A stretch of 57,042 bases of DNA. Source: Marinagarivorans sp. GTDB taxonomy: Bacteria; Pseudomonadota; Gammaproteobacteria; Pseudomonadales; Cellvibrionaceae. Position 1 is the first letter of the stretch. Every line of letters starts with the position of its first letter. The translations under genes were made by a program, and so were the position numbers. The stretch lies in assembly GCA_028281865.1 (NCBI GenBank), contig JANQJB010000111.1, positions 1-57,042 of the forward strand, in the 5' to 3' direction. Shown one piece after another: positions 1 to 8,855 of the stretch. The notes under the pieces were generated by a model. That model made no database searches and had not been told where the DNA came from. It worked only from the letters and a program-made list of their open reading frames with translations.

Positions 1-60
1 TTCGTCTTCCTCTTCTTCGTCTTCCTCTTCTTCGTCTTCCTCTTCTTCGTCCTCCTCTTC
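1..60. repeat. 15-bp tandem repeat (acidic codons)
   Basis: Four consecutive 15-bp units of the form TTCGTCTTCCTCTTC occur at 1-15, 16-30, 31-45 and 46-60, the last with one substitution. On the minus strand they encode runs of Glu and Asp. The array continues off the window edge, so the copy number is unknown. Such arrays can change length by slippage. Confidence 0.85.
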
Positions 61-315
61 TTCTTCATCCTCCTCGTCGGCCTCACCATGCTCTATACGT
101 TGAAGATCGTCCAAGTCTTCCAGTTCGTCAATAAAATCATGATCTTCAGGTTCGATGATGTTTGAGGCACCATTTTCCAGCTCTTGCAATGCGCGAAAAT
201 CGTCAATCCAGTCGTTTTCTTCGTCTTCCTCAAGCTCGTCTGACACTGCATAAACGGCGCAAGCTAAGATCAGCATTAACGCGAAGATTAATTTGTGTAG
301 CAAACGAATAATCAT
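1..315 (-). CDS. Secreted acidic-repeat protein, 3' end outside window
   Basis: An open frame runs from an ATG at 313-315 (minus strand) to the window edge, giving 105 codons with no stop. The N-terminus (MIIRLLHKLIFALMLILACA...) looks like a signal peptide, with either a weak lipobox-like LILAC or cleavage after VYA. The mature part is strongly acidic. From about residue 83 it becomes almost pure Glu/Asp, encoded by 15-bp tandem repeats visible at 1-60. It lies downstream of the sensor kinase on the same strand, with a 205-bp gap. No family is recognised; acidic secreted proteins can bind divalent cations, but that is only an inference here. The C-terminus cannot be seen. Confidence 0.6.
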   Translation of the reverse strand, partial: MIIRLLHKLIFALMLILACAVYAVSDELEEDEENDWIDDFRALQELENGASNIIEPEDHDFIDELEDLDDLQRIEHGEADEEDEEEEEDEEEEDEEEEDEEEEDE

Positions 316-520
316 GGTTTTGGGCTTAAATACTTCGGTCCTGCGCGCCTTTGCACTCAGATTGATTAAAATACAATTAGTCGATTTTTATCCTTATTGA
401 CTATTATGCGTTCAAAACCCTTCGATGAGTATGCAAAAATTGTCATTGCTTTGTATAGGAAATGTTAGGGCCTGTTAACACTAGTTTTCAGCTCCCATCG
501 AGTTACTGTTAATAGGCCAT

Positions 521-2107
521 TTACCTCGGCCATTCGAAACTGAACTTTGCTCCACCCAAAGAGCTATTGGCAATGGAGATATCGCCGTCGTGCATATCGG
601 CGATACGTTTTACGATCGCTAGCCCCAGCCCGTATCCGCCCAGCTTTTTGTTGCGACTGCTTTCAATCCGGGCAAACGGCTTAAAAAGCTCCGGCCACAA
701 ACTTTCGGCGATACCTTCGCCGTCATCCTCGACAACGATCTGATACTTGGTGGGTTCGAAATAGTAGGATAACTTCACATTTGACTTGGCATAGCGAAGA
801 GCATTGCTGACAAGGTTCTGCAGTAAGCGATTGAAATGGTTAGGAAAAATGGTAACCCGGTCATTCTGTTCAACTTGAATGTCTACCTGTTTTTCGGGAA
901 ACAATGTGCTTGTCTGTTCGATGACTTGATCGAAGCACCGCTGAATATCACGCTCCTCAAGCTGTTCCGAGTGTTTGTTTGAGGCAACTACACTGGACTC
1001 AAGTTGGTGAAACAGTAGTATTTCGTCAACGAGTCTATCGAGCTCTTCTATGTCGCGTTGCATCCCCGCAATCTGCTTCGACCTATCTTCCAGGTCTTCC
1101 GCATTTGTCAGGCCGTCCAGCCTAAACTTCAAGCGCGAAATAGGTGTGCGCAGGTCATGTGATACAGCCTGTGTAATATGCTTTTGCTCTTTTAGCAAAG
1201 AGCCTATGCGCTCAGCCATGTTGTTGAGCTTGAGAGCCAGCTTGGCAATAGCATCACGGCCTTTTACATCGGCGCGCGTGCTCAAATCACTCGGCCCCAG
1301 CTTTTCGACGACGCTGTTCATTCGGGTAAGACGAGTTTCCAAGCGGTAAACCAGCAGGTAGGCGATTGAGCCCGTAATGATTAACGAGAAAGCTATAAGC
1401 GCTGCGACCAAGGTGCCAGGCGTTTGATTAAAGTTTTCGATAGGTCCCAGAACCAGAGCGAGTGAGGGGTCATTTAGTGCAGCATAAACCATCAACTGGT
1501 CGCGGCCGCTGGTGTCAGTTTGCCAGCTAACAATTACGCCGCGCGCGGCTATTCGCCTGCGCTGGATGGCGTCTAAATCCAGCTCATTTATCGATGAAAT
1601 GGCTAGATCGAAAGCAAAGATTCTGTTCAGTCGCAAAAGTTGTGGTTTTTGTAATGTTTGCGGATAGAGGCTGAGTTCGTTGATAACCAATAATGCTGCG
1701 GTGCGGATTTGTTGCTCAGCAAAATGCTGAATATGCGCGACCAGCAACTTGTTTTCGCGATTACTTACAGTACCGATAACATCGAAATAATCGCTGTTGT
1801 GATTGTGGCGAAAAATTACGATACCTTGCGCTAACTTTTGCCGTTCCTCACGATTGAGACTAATGCTATTAAACTCATGCAATTGTATCTCAAGGCCGCT
1901 GATGCGGTTGACGATAGCAAGCCATTCATCTTGTTTGTCGCCTTCGTGGCGTCCCAAACCCTCGAGAATCAACTTAAAAGTGCCGCTGAAAAGTCTTTCG
2001 TTATAATGCACGAGGCGTTTAGCATTAATATGGGTGAACATCGCGTAGCTGCCTACGGCCGCCAGTAGCAGCGATACAATAATGCCGACATAAATACGTA
2101 CAAACAT
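521..2107 (-). CDS. Sensor histidine kinase, RstB-like, orphan
   Basis: Membrane sensor kinase of 528 aa. Transmembrane segments lie at about residues 5-24 and 232-254 and enclose a periplasmic sensor region of about 200 aa. A HAMP-like linker follows (about 255-305). The HisKA box contains SHDLRTP with the predicted phospho-acceptor His317. The HATPase part has an N-box (N431, N435), DDGEG at about 461 and GGYGLGLAI at about 490. Length and C-terminal motifs resemble the RstB group. Its cognate response regulator would normally be adjacent and upstream, but the upstream neighbour is a divergent TatD gene 37 bp away, so the kinase is an orphan in this window. The input signal is unknown. Confidence 0.9.
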   Translation of the reverse strand: MFVRIYVGIIVSLLLAAVGSYAMFTHINAKRLVHYNERLFSGTFKLILEGLGRHEGDKQDEWLAIVNRISGLEIQLHEFNSISLNREERQKLAQGIVIFRHNHNSDYFDVIGTVSNRENKLLVAHIQHFAEQQIRTAALLVINELSLYPQTLQKPQLLRLNRIFAFDLAISSINELDLDAIQRRRIAARGVIVSWQTDTSGRDQLMVYAALNDPSLALVLGPIENFNQTPGTLVAALIAFSLIITGSIAYLLVYRLETRLTRMNSVVEKLGPSDLSTRADVKGRDAIAKLALKLNNMAERIGSLLKEQKHITQAVSHDLRTPISRLKFRLDGLTNAEDLEDRSKQIAGMQRDIEELDRLVDEILLFHQLESSVVASNKHSEQLEERDIQRCFDQVIEQTSTLFPEKQVDIQVEQNDRVTIFPNHFNRLLQNLVSNALRYAKSNVKLSYYFEPTKYQIVVEDDGEGIAESLWPELFKPFARIESSRNKKLGGYGLGLAIVKRIADMHDGDISIANSSLGGAKFSFEWPR

Positions 2108-2144
2108 AGGTTATTGAATGTTGTGAAAGGTAAAGTTTAACAGC

Positions 2145-2945
2145 GTGAATTCTAACACTAGCACAAGCCATAAATTTATTGACAGTCATTGCCATTTTGA
2201 TTTCGACGAATTTGAACCCGATCGTACTCAGGTATGGAATGAATGTCAGCGTTTGGGGGTATCGGCCATTATTATCCCGGGAGTGAATATGCCGCAGTGG
2301 CAAAAAATTGCAGAGTTGGCGAATTCGTATCGCGGTATATACTTTGCTGCTGGTTTGCATCCTTGGTGGGTGGAAGACAAAAACTCTAGTGAGAATGATC
2401 AATTAGAAAAAAAACTTGTTGATATGTGCAAGCAGCCAAACTGCGTTGCACTTGGCGAAATCGGCTTGGATAAAATTAAAGGAGCCCCTATTGAACTGCA
2501 AACCGATGTTTTTGAATATCAATTACAGATTGCAAATCGTTTGCGAAAACCAGTAATTTTGCATTGTCGCAAGGCTCACAATGAAATGTTGGAAATACTT
2601 GACCGACATCCGCCCGTCGCGGGTGGTGTTTTACACGGATACAGTGGCAGTTTGCAACAAGCGCAAGCTTATTGGCGGCGCGGAATTTATATTGGTGTTG
2701 GTGGCACAATATCATATGACAGAGCAACCAAAACCCGTGCTGCAGTAAAGTCCTTGCCGCTCGATGCGATAGTACTTGAAACAGATGCGCCCGACATGCC
2801 TTTAGTGGGCCAGCAGGGAAAAAGAAATTCGCCGGAAAACATTCCTTTAATTGCGCAAGCGTTAGCTCAACTTAAATCAATTACAGTACAAGAGGTTTCT
2901 GAAGCCACTGTGCGAAATACAATGAAATTATTTGAGCTAAAATAA
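2145..2945 (+). CDS. TatD family metal-dependent deoxyribonuclease
   Basis: A 266-aa TIM-barrel amidohydrolase-fold nuclease of the TatD family. Family metal-binding residues are visible: the HxH pair in DSHCHFDFD (H15, H17), the Glu of ALGEIGLD, the His of LHCRKAHNE, the His of LHGYSGS and the Asp of ETDAPDMP. TatD-family enzymes are Mg-dependent 3'-5' exonucleases of single-stranded DNA or RNA, linked to repair. The start is a GTG at 2145 preceded by GAAAGG. The gene is divergent from the kinase, with only 37 bp for both promoters, and is followed 23 bp later by the SufE-like gene, suggesting one transcript. Confidence 0.9.
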   Translation: MNSNTSTSHKFIDSHCHFDFDEFEPDRTQVWNECQRLGVSAIIIPGVNMPQWQKIAELANSYRGIYFAAGLHPWWVEDKNSSENDQLEKKLVDMCKQPNCVALGEIGLDKIKGAPIELQTDVFEYQLQIANRLRKPVILHCRKAHNEMLEILDRHPPVAGGVLHGYSGSLQQAQAYWRRGIYIGVGGTISYDRATKTRAAVKSLPLDAIVLETDAPDMPLVGQQGKRNSPENIPLIAQALAQLKSITVQEVSEATVRNTMKLFELK

Positions 2946-2968
2946 AACGAGTTTACAGAACAGCAGTG

Positions 2969-3376
2969 ATGTCAGATAATTTTAACGCCGTAAATATGGA
3001 CCAGTTAATTGCGGCACGTAATTGGCAGGATAAATATCGCCTGATTTTACAGTGGGCAAAAATTATTAAACCCAAAAAAGATCTTCGTAACGATTGTCAT
3101 CTTGTTGCCGGCTGCGAAGCTAAAGCCTGGTTAGCTATTGAGAAAGCCGGCAATTGTTATCATTTTATCTTTGATAGTGAAAGCCTTGTGATAAGAGGTT
3201 TGGCAGCTGTTTTGTTTTCTCGCCTAGATGGTGCAGAAATAGAGACAATAAAAAAACTGGATATCTCGTCTTTAATGCAAACTGCGGGTTTGCAAAAACA
3301 TTTAACCGCTTCACGCAGTAATGGTTTCAGAACGCTTTATCAGCGTGCTGTCGAGCTTGCTGAGTCTCACAATTAG
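2969..3376 (+). CDS. SufE/CsdE-family sulfur acceptor
   Basis: A 135-aa SufE-fold protein. The family's sulfur-accepting cysteine is in LVAGCEAKAW (about residue 49), matching the GCxSxVW-type motif of SufE/CsdE. Such proteins take persulfide sulfur from a SufS/CsdA cysteine desulfurase. ATG 2969 is used; a GTG lies directly before it at 2966. The gene converges with tcdA, with three bases between the stop codons. In E. coli the related csdE lies beside csdL (=tcdA), so CsdE is the more likely identity, but no cysteine desulfurase (csdA) is present here. The assignment to SufE rather than CsdE is uncertain. Confidence 0.85.
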   Translation: MSDNFNAVNMDQLIAARNWQDKYRLILQWAKIIKPKKDLRNDCHLVAGCEAKAWLAIEKAGNCYHFIFDSESLVIRGLAAVLFSRLDGAEIETIKKLDISSLMQTAGLQKHLTASRSNGFRTLYQRAVELAESHN

Positions 3377-3379
3377 TCT

Positions 3380-4195
3380 TTAATTGTTTCTTTTTAGCAT
3401 GCCGTGTCTTTGCAATAATCGCTCAACTGCTCTGGCTGCTGCGATAAAACCGAAGGTTCCGGTAACCATCGTGCTTGAGCCAAATCCGCTGGCACAATCT
3501 AATTTAACACCATCGGATAACGCTTTCTTACTTGCGCAAACGCTTCCATCCGGTTTTGGGTAAACCATATGTTCGTCTGAAAAAACTGCGTCGACGCGAA
3601 ATTTTCGATTTTTGTCACGTGCAAAATTGTAGTGGCGGAAAAGTTGTGTGCGAATTTTTGCCAACATAGGGTCGGCTTGCGAGTGGGCGAGGTCTGTCAC
3701 TTTTATTCGCTTCGGATCAAGTTTGCCTCCCGAAGAACCGCAGACGATTAAGCGTAGTTTTATTGCCGAACAGTAAGCTACCAGAGCGGCTTTAATATGT
3801 GCCATGTCCATCGCATCTATAACAATGTCAAAGCGCCTATCAATCAACTCGCGCATATTATGCGTGTCCAAAAAGTCTTCAACGCTATGCACATTTATTT
3901 CTGGGTTAATCAATTGCAGACGCTCAGCTAAAATAGCATTTTTGGACTGACCAATAGTCGATTGCAGTGCGTGAATTTGGCGGTTGGTATTAGTAACACA
4001 AATTTCATCAGGTTCAATCAAGGTTATATTACCAATACCTGAGCGCGCTAGAGCTTCTGCAACCCAGGTACCAACGCCACCGAGTCCGATAACGGCAAAA
4101 TGGGCTTGTTTGAGGATTGGTAGAGATTGTTCTCCGTATAAACGTGCAATTCCACCAAAACGGTTCAGGTAATCTTGAGACAATACTGCATTCAT
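3380..4195 (-). CDS. tcdA: tRNA threonylcarbamoyladenosine dehydratase TcdA
   Basis: A 271-aa E1/ThiF-like enzyme that ATP-dependently dehydrates t6A37 in tRNA to the cyclic ct6A form. The nucleotide-binding motif GLGGVG is at about residues 37-42, followed by LIEPDEICVTNTNRQ, the adenylation-pocket signature of this family. DAMDMAHIKAAL and a C-terminal RNA-binding helix region also fit. The length matches E. coli TcdA/CsdL (268 aa). The gene converges on the SufE/CsdE gene, reproducing the csdE-csdL association in a convergent rather than co-directional arrangement. Confidence 0.93.
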   Translation of the reverse strand: MNAVLSQDYLNRFGGIARLYGEQSLPILKQAHFAVIGLGGVGTWVAEALARSGIGNITLIEPDEICVTNTNRQIHALQSTIGQSKNAILAERLQLINPEINVHSVEDFLDTHNMRELIDRRFDIVIDAMDMAHIKAALVAYCSAIKLRLIVCGSSGGKLDPKRIKVTDLAHSQADPMLAKIRTQLFRHYNFARDKNRKFRVDAVFSDEHMVYPKPDGSVCASKKALSDGVKLDCASGFGSSTMVTGTFGFIAAARAVERLLQRHGMLKRNN

Positions 4196-4272
4196 TTAAA
4201 TAGAGGATATCAAGCAATTACTTTGACGCCGAATTTTACCTAATTTCATTTTTCTTTCATATGGGGAGGGTT

Positions 4273-4305
4273 TTAGGCGTTTAAAGCATCGAATTTGGCG
4301 CCTAA
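4273..4305. promoter_or_regulatory. Inverted repeat TTAGGCG/CGCCTAA upstream of secreted unknown
   Basis: Seven-bp perfect arms at 4273-4279 and 4299-4305 are separated by 19 bp in the divergent gap between tcdA and the 4470 gene. It could be a terminator remnant or an operator; no T-tract follows. Function unknown. Confidence 0.3.
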
Positions 4306-4397
4306 TTTCGTGCAATTTAACCTTCATCTAAGAGTTACAATTCTTTACAAAAAAACAAATTTATCCATGTTATTTTTCTGCTCGATGTTCTCTTGTT

Positions 4398-4415
4398 GTG
4401 TTAAAGGCTTAACAC
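4398..4415. promoter_or_regulatory. Palindrome GTGTTAA-AGGC-TTAACAC, operator-like
   Basis: A perfect 7-bp inverted repeat with a 4-bp centre, 54 bp upstream of the ATG at 4470. Its size and position suit a dimeric repressor or activator site for that gene. The cognate regulator is not identifiable from the window. Confidence 0.45.
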
Positions 4416-4469
4416 GCTCTCTGCTTACTAATGCGGTACCAATTAAATAATTATTAAGGGGATTTTACG

Positions 4470-5483
4470 ATGAATAAGTCGAATATTTTGTTTCGCTTAC
4501 TATGCCTTTTAAGCGTTGTTATCATGGGTTTTGCACAACACGCTTTAGCCAAAGGCGAGCAAGCTTTTACTGTTGACGCAGGGGAAGTTGTCATTACGCC
4601 TGCTCGCTGCCCACCCGATAGTTGTGTTATTACGCGCGCAAAAATTTCAGGCAAATTTAGTGCAAGCTTTGCCCGCGACAACATGCGAATTTATTTCCCA
4701 CGTTCAGATTTAAGCACTTCGCCTGATGTGAGTTTCCAACTACCGCTTGACCCAATGTTAGATGAGGGCGGTACTGTGCGGGACATCGGCTTTGAGTTTG
4801 ATGGTACTCAACTCGACTTTAAAGGTTCGGTAGACTCGCGCGCTTTTGATGGTCCGTTGATTGAGTATAAGATTTCGGCAACAGTTTCGGAGATGGAGTT
4901 CAGCGCGAGAGGCTTTTTTACTGCACGACCTGATTTGCGCAAGTGTGTTTCACCCCTGTGTGGCGGCTACTGGGTTAAGAAGGTCAATCGACGCATGACA
5001 CGCTGTGCCGATGGAACTATTCAGCGTGAGTGCTATGTCGCTTCAATTCAGTGGCCTGGTAGCGAGTTTGGTCCAGTCATTCAGCACAATGCACCGCTGT
5101 TGTTAAAGGGGAAAATCATTCCGCGCGAGTACCCTAATTTCGGTAATTTAGGTGCGTTTATTGCCAAGGCTGCCTACCGTCCAGCGAGTACCAATGTACC
5201 TAGAGGTCGTTTTTACGGGATTCAGAACAATGGCATCGTTTGTATTACAAGTCCGTGTTTTAGTTTTGATCAATACTTGCTCAATTCGAGGCGTCAGCAG
5301 ACAATTTCTTCATTTGACCTCAGCAGGGCCGGCGCTGGAGAAAAAGAAATTGATATGGCTATGAAGATACTTGCCAACGGTGGCGTATTACTTGGCAGCG
5401 GAAAAAATGTTAGGGAAAAAGGCTTAGCTGGTGTCGGGCGTAAATTTCTAGCTTCACAGTTCTACCTCCCGCTGCGTCGTTAG
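4470..5483 (+). CDS. Secreted protein of unknown function (DUF6748-like half)
   Basis: A 337-aa exported protein with a signal peptide (about residues 1-27, ending HALA) and a strong Shine-Dalgarno (AAGGGG). The N-terminal half looks like a beta-rich domain with a CPPDSC pair. The C-terminal half contains RKCVSPLCGGYWVKKVNR, then TRCADG and a further CITSPC pair, giving an even-cysteine pattern typical of periplasmic disulfide proteins. The CxxPLCGGYW segment resembles DUF6748-type proteins from memory, with moderate confidence. It stands alone between a palindrome-bearing promoter region and a hairpin terminator. No enzymatic motif was recognised. Confidence 0.75.
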   Translation: MNKSNILFRLLCLLSVVIMGFAQHALAKGEQAFTVDAGEVVITPARCPPDSCVITRAKISGKFSASFARDNMRIYFPRSDLSTSPDVSFQLPLDPMLDEGGTVRDIGFEFDGTQLDFKGSVDSRAFDGPLIEYKISATVSEMEFSARGFFTARPDLRKCVSPLCGGYWVKKVNRRMTRCADGTIQRECYVASIQWPGSEFGPVIQHNAPLLLKGKIIPREYPNFGNLGAFIAKAAYRPASTNVPRGRFYGIQNNGIVCITSPCFSFDQYLLNSRRQQTISSFDLSRAGAGEKEIDMAMKILANGGVLLGSGKNVREKGLAGVGRKFLASQFYLPLRR

Positions 5484-5502
5484 ATTTCTCACCTTTCCCT
5501 CA

Positions 5503-5526
5503 AAATCGGCGAAGGAGCGCCGATTT
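5503..5526 (+). terminator. Hairpin terminator after secreted unknown
   Basis: A 9-bp perfect stem AAATCGGCG/CGCCGATTT with loop AAGGAG lies 20 bp after the stop codon. The following T-run is weak (TTTCCATTT), so termination efficiency is uncertain. Confidence 0.6.
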
Positions 5527-5631
5527 CCATTTGCTATTTCTCTTATTTGTCGCTCCGATATTCATAAAATCTCTGTTATTATCCGCGTGCTTTAATCCAT
5601 CCGGATAACTCCCTGTACTATTGAGGTGTCT

Positions 5632-6396
5632 ATGCGACTCGTTTCGTGGAACGTCAACGGTGTGCGTGCCGTAATGAAAAAAGATTTTATGCAATCGTTT
5701 GAGGGTTTTGATGCGGACGTACTTTGCTTACAAGAAACTAAAGCCCAGGACGACCAAGTCGCTGAAGCGTTAGAATGCGTGGACGGATATCACATCTACT
5801 CCAATTCGGCTGTAAAGAAAGGCTATTCCGGTACGGCGATACTAACCAAGGGTGATCCGATTGAAGTCACGGTGGATATCGGTATCGACGAACACGATCA
5901 AGAGGGGAGAGTTATCACGGCAGAATTCTCGAATTTTTATCTCGTTACGGTTTATACACCCAACTCAGGCAGTGAATTAAAACGCCTTGACTACCGCCAG
6001 CAATGGGATAAAGATTTCCTAGCCTATGTTAAAGGCTTGGAGGATGAGAAACCGGTAGTTATGTGCGGAGATTTTAACGTAGCGCATACGGAAATTGATC
6101 TTGCTCGCCCTAAAGCGAACTACAATAAAAATGCGGGCTTTATGCAAGAGGAAATCGATGGCATGGATAACTATATAGCGGCCGATTTTCTGGATACTTT
6201 TCGGCATTCGAGACCTGAAGATATAAAATACAGCTGGTGGAGCTATCGCGCCGGCGCAAGACAAAAAAACGTTGGCTGGAGAATCGATTACTTTCTTGTT
6301 TCTAGGGCGTTAGGAAACAAAATTAAGCAAGCAGATATTCTCACCGATGTGATGGGCTCAGATCATTGCCCGGTGCTACTCGAATTAAAAAAATAG
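5632..6396 (+). CDS. xth: Exodeoxyribonuclease III (AP endonuclease)
   Basis: A 254-aa exonuclease III/ExoA-type enzyme of base-excision repair. Motifs in order: SWNVNGVRA near the N-terminus, LQETKAQ with the metal-binding Glu, the YTPNSG loop, [12 protein letters not shown] (catalytic Asp and Asn), YSWWSYR, and the C-terminal SDHCPV catalytic His. ATG 5632 is chosen over the GTG at 5626 because GAGG lies at the right distance. The next gene begins at the base after this stop codon, suggesting co-translation. Confidence 0.93.
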   Translation: MRLVSWNVNGVRAVMKKDFMQSFEGFDADVLCLQETKAQDDQVAEALECVDGYHIYSNSAVKKGYSGTAILTKGDPIEVTVDIGIDEHDQEGRVITAEFSNFYLVTVYTPNSGSELKRLDYRQQWDKDFLAYVKGLEDEKPVVMCGDFNVAHTEIDLARPKANYNKNAGFMQEEIDGMDNYIAADFLDTFRHSRPEDIKYSWWSYRAGARQKNVGWRIDYFLVSRALGNKIKQADILTDVMGSDHCPVLLELKK

Positions 6397-7173
6397 ATGA
6401 GAAAGACTTTGGACTTTATTCAAACGTCAGAATTTATAATTTTTGATTTGGAGTACACCGCGTGGGAGGGTACCGGTGCTCGGCAGTGGTCTGGGCAAAA
6501 TGAGCACCGGGAAATTATTGCGGTAGGTGCAATTAAAGTCAAAAGTGAATCAATGTCGTTAATTGATGAGCTTTCGCTATTGGTGAAACCCAATGTTAAT
6601 TCAATCTTATCGCCATATATTCAAGAACTCACAAAAATATCAAACCTTGATATAGAAGAGCGTGGTTTGTCGTTCATTGAAGCGATGCATGATTTCGCTG
6701 ATTTTGTTGACGGCCTGCCCGTTTGTTCATACGGTATGGATGGCTTAGTTATATTCGAAAACTTATTGCTTAACGAAATTAATGCCCAAGGGCATTTGTT
6801 ACAAGATAAAATTGATTTTTCGTTGTCGTTAGCGAAAAGCGGAATTGTCGAGGAAAGCCCCAATATATTGCCAATCTATGGCAGCAAAGCCAAGATTACA
6901 AAAATGCGTGCGCGCCAAGGTGTAAAACTCACGGTTGAAATTCCCTCATTGCCCGAAAGACCTAAACAGCGTATCGATTTTTATTTTTACGACATCGTTC
7001 CTTGGGTGACAACAAATATACCGCGTTTGACTGGGAGGTCATCTGGCGAATTGGCATCGTTCTATAGCGACTTTAACGTGGAAGGGCAAATCCACGACCC
7101 TATGTTCGATGTTAAATCTATTTTATTTGTATTAAAGAAGATTTCAGAAGATCGGCATGTCGTTGATGTTTAG
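6397..7173 (+). CDS. DEDDh 3'-5' exonuclease family protein
   Basis: A 258-aa exonuclease-fold protein. The DEDDh motifs are visible: FDLEYT (D17, E19), an Asp in SYGMDGLVIFENL (D115) and the C-terminal HDPMFD (H233, D238), which fits HxxxxD. Related proteins include ERI-1/KapD-type RNases and DNA polymerase epsilon-like exonucleases; whether the substrate is RNA or DNA cannot be read from sequence. The ATG directly follows the exonuclease III stop codon with zero spacing and no good Shine-Dalgarno, so expression probably depends on translational coupling. Residues about 140-190, between the second and third motifs, look like an insert relative to minimal family members. Confidence 0.75.
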   Translation: MRKTLDFIQTSEFIIFDLEYTAWEGTGARQWSGQNEHREIIAVGAIKVKSESMSLIDELSLLVKPNVNSILSPYIQELTKISNLDIEERGLSFIEAMHDFADFVDGLPVCSYGMDGLVIFENLLLNEINAQGHLLQDKIDFSLSLAKSGIVEESPNILPIYGSKAKITKMRARQGVKLTVEIPSLPERPKQRIDFYFYDIVPWVTTNIPRLTGRSSGELASFYSDFNVEGQIHDPMFDVKSILFVLKKISEDRHVVDV

Positions 7174-7213
7174 CAAATGAGTATTTGCAAGCAGGGTTTT
7201 TAAAAAAAGTTTT

Positions 7214-7248
7214 AAAAAAAGGGAGTGATAATTCACTCCCTTACAGAC
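7214..7248. terminator. Bidirectional hairpin terminator
   Basis: A perfect 8-bp stem GGGAGTGA/TCACTCCC (7221-7228, 7233-7240) with loop TAAT is preceded by seven A residues. It serves as a strong rho-independent terminator for the minus-strand glycerophosphodiesterase gene and lies between two convergent genes. Confidence 0.85.
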
Positions 7249-7267
7249 TTACTAGTTAAAATTTATA

Positions 7268-8560
7268 TTATTTTAAGTCCATGCAATTTGCATAATACGT
7301 CGTCGTGGCGGGCCAATCCGAAAATACGCCCAGTACGCCAACTCGTTTTGCCAATACATCAAGCACTGTGAACATATCGCCGTCGTTATTAACGGCATCG
7401 GTAATCGTTTGGTGATACCAACCACCGCCATTTGCCAGTGGACCAGAACGCTCAAGTGTCCAGGTGATAATGTCCAAGTCTGCTCGCTTGGCAAGTCGCG
7501 CGTATTTTGATGGGACAATTTTATTATCTGAGTTTAGAGTTAATAGAGCCCACATTGGCGGTGCAATAATATTTACGCCTTTGGCTTTAATCGATTCAAA
7601 ATCTGCGAGTGAAGGTTCGAAATTCTCGTCGTTGTAAACGCGATCATCCAAGTAAACTGCCTGCTTACCATAGCGAGGATTATTTTCAACCCAGTAAACA
7701 ACATCCTCTAAATTAAACGATTGTGCCCAGACATCGCGTGGAGAAACACCTGCTCTGCGATATTCGTTAATTAATTGTTGTGCGTAATCTTCTTGTGTGT
7801 AGTCACCTTCAAAAGGCATCTCAACGCTAGGTGATTTTAATTCCGGTGTGAATTTGGTATCTAGTTTTTTGAAAAGACGAATGCTTTCCTTGTGGCTCAG
7901 GACAGTTCCACATGTGGAGTATAGGTCAGTACGCCAATTAGCTGTGCCGCCCAAGTATTCTTCAACTGTGGTGGCGCTTGGGTCTGAGGCGTCCATTTTT
8001 CCGCAAAGCGTTTTAAATTCAGCTAAGGTAATATCGCTTGTGCAACACAAGGCAGAGGCACTTGTTCCTGTCGCTGGGTCTGCTGGAGAGAAAGGCTCAG
8101 TACATTTCGCGGCTAATTCGGGAATAGCGAGAATATTGGTTGTCGTGTGTAAATCACATTGTGAATGACGACATACAAGTTCTCTGTCTTTCGTAAATGT
8201 CACGTCACACTCGAGTATACCAGCCCCCATTTTTGCAGCTGCGACATAAGATTCTTTCGTGTGCTCGGGGAATTGCAAAGGCGCTCCACGGTGACCAATT
8301 GAAAAATCTGATTTGTAAAAGGGTCCGTTTTCACAACGAGATAATTTGCGTTTAAGCGGGCCTTCATCCATGTCATTGACAAGATAAAATGGTCGGGGAC
8401 CAAGTTGAACAGATGCAGAGTTAAAATGTTTCTTTTTATGAAAATCTCTATATTTTTCGATAAGTTCATGACGATTGTCACGATGGTCATCTGCAAATGC
8501 ATTAAAACTTAACAGCAAAAGTAACGGTATAGTGAATAAAAAACAAAATAGCTTATTCAT
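7268..8560 (-). CDS. Secreted glycerophosphodiester phosphodiesterase
   Basis: A 430-aa GDPD-family TIM barrel that hydrolyses glycerophosphodiesters to glycerol-3-phosphate and an alcohol. Seen in order: signal peptide ending NAFA, the HRG motif in [32 protein letters not shown] with the metal Glu/Asp and catalytic His, a Lys in the ELKSPS strand, and WTLERSGP near the C-terminus. ATG 8560 is chosen over an in-frame TTG at 8572 because GGAG sits 6 bp upstream and the signal peptide starts there. The CSRCENG/CCTSD cysteine insertions are consistent with a periplasmic GlpQ-like enzyme. Single-gene unit with its own terminator. Confidence 0.9.
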   Translation of the reverse strand: MNKLFCFLFTIPLLLLLSFNAFADDHRDNRHELIEKYRDFHKKKHFNSASVQLGPRPFYLVNDMDEGPLKRKLSRCENGPFYKSDFSIGHRGAPLQFPEHTKESYVAAAKMGAGILECDVTFTKDRELVCRHSQCDLHTTTNILAIPELAAKCTEPFSPADPATGTSASALCCTSDITLAEFKTLCGKMDASDPSATTVEEYLGGTANWRTDLYSTCGTVLSHKESIRLFKKLDTKFTPELKSPSVEMPFEGDYTQEDYAQQLINEYRRAGVSPRDVWAQSFNLEDVVYWVENNPRYGKQAVYLDDRVYNDENFEPSLADFESIKAKGVNIIAPPMWALLTLNSDNKIVPSKYARLAKRADLDIITWTLERSGPLANGGGWYHQTITDAVNNDGDMFTVLDVLAKRVGVLGVFSDWPATTTYYANCMDLK

Positions 8561-8789
8561 GAACGACTCCAAAATTAGCCTGGGAATTTAAATATTGCGC
8601 TGTCTAACCTAGGAGCCAATTGTGTCGGTTAGAATTATTTTTTTTGAATAATATGTGAATTTTTTTTATCAATAATATAACGGTGAATTTTATAGGCGTA
8701 TAAATCATCGTAGGGTAGATACAAGTAAAAATACATATACTATTTTCTGAGGCTTATGGCTTTACTTATAGTCATTGCGTTTACGAGTG

Positions 8790-8803
8790 TGTGAACGCTT
8801 ACA
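8790..8803. promoter_or_regulatory. LacI-family-like operator TGTGAACGCTTACA
   Basis: The 14-mer fits the central-CG imperfect palindrome common to LacI/GalR regulators (10 of 14 positions symmetric). It lies 230 bp before the phosphodiesterase start and about 340 bp before pntA. No LacI regulator is encoded in the window. Confidence 0.3.
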
Positions 8804-8855
8804 AATAAATCCATTTGCGTTGCGTGTCAATAGGCGTATTATTTCAACTGTTTGA

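Noticed and set aside
469-518. Imperfect inverted repeat GGCCTGTTAAC/GTTAATAGGCC after the sensor kinase
   Set aside because: 28-bp loop and no T-run; too weak to call a terminator.
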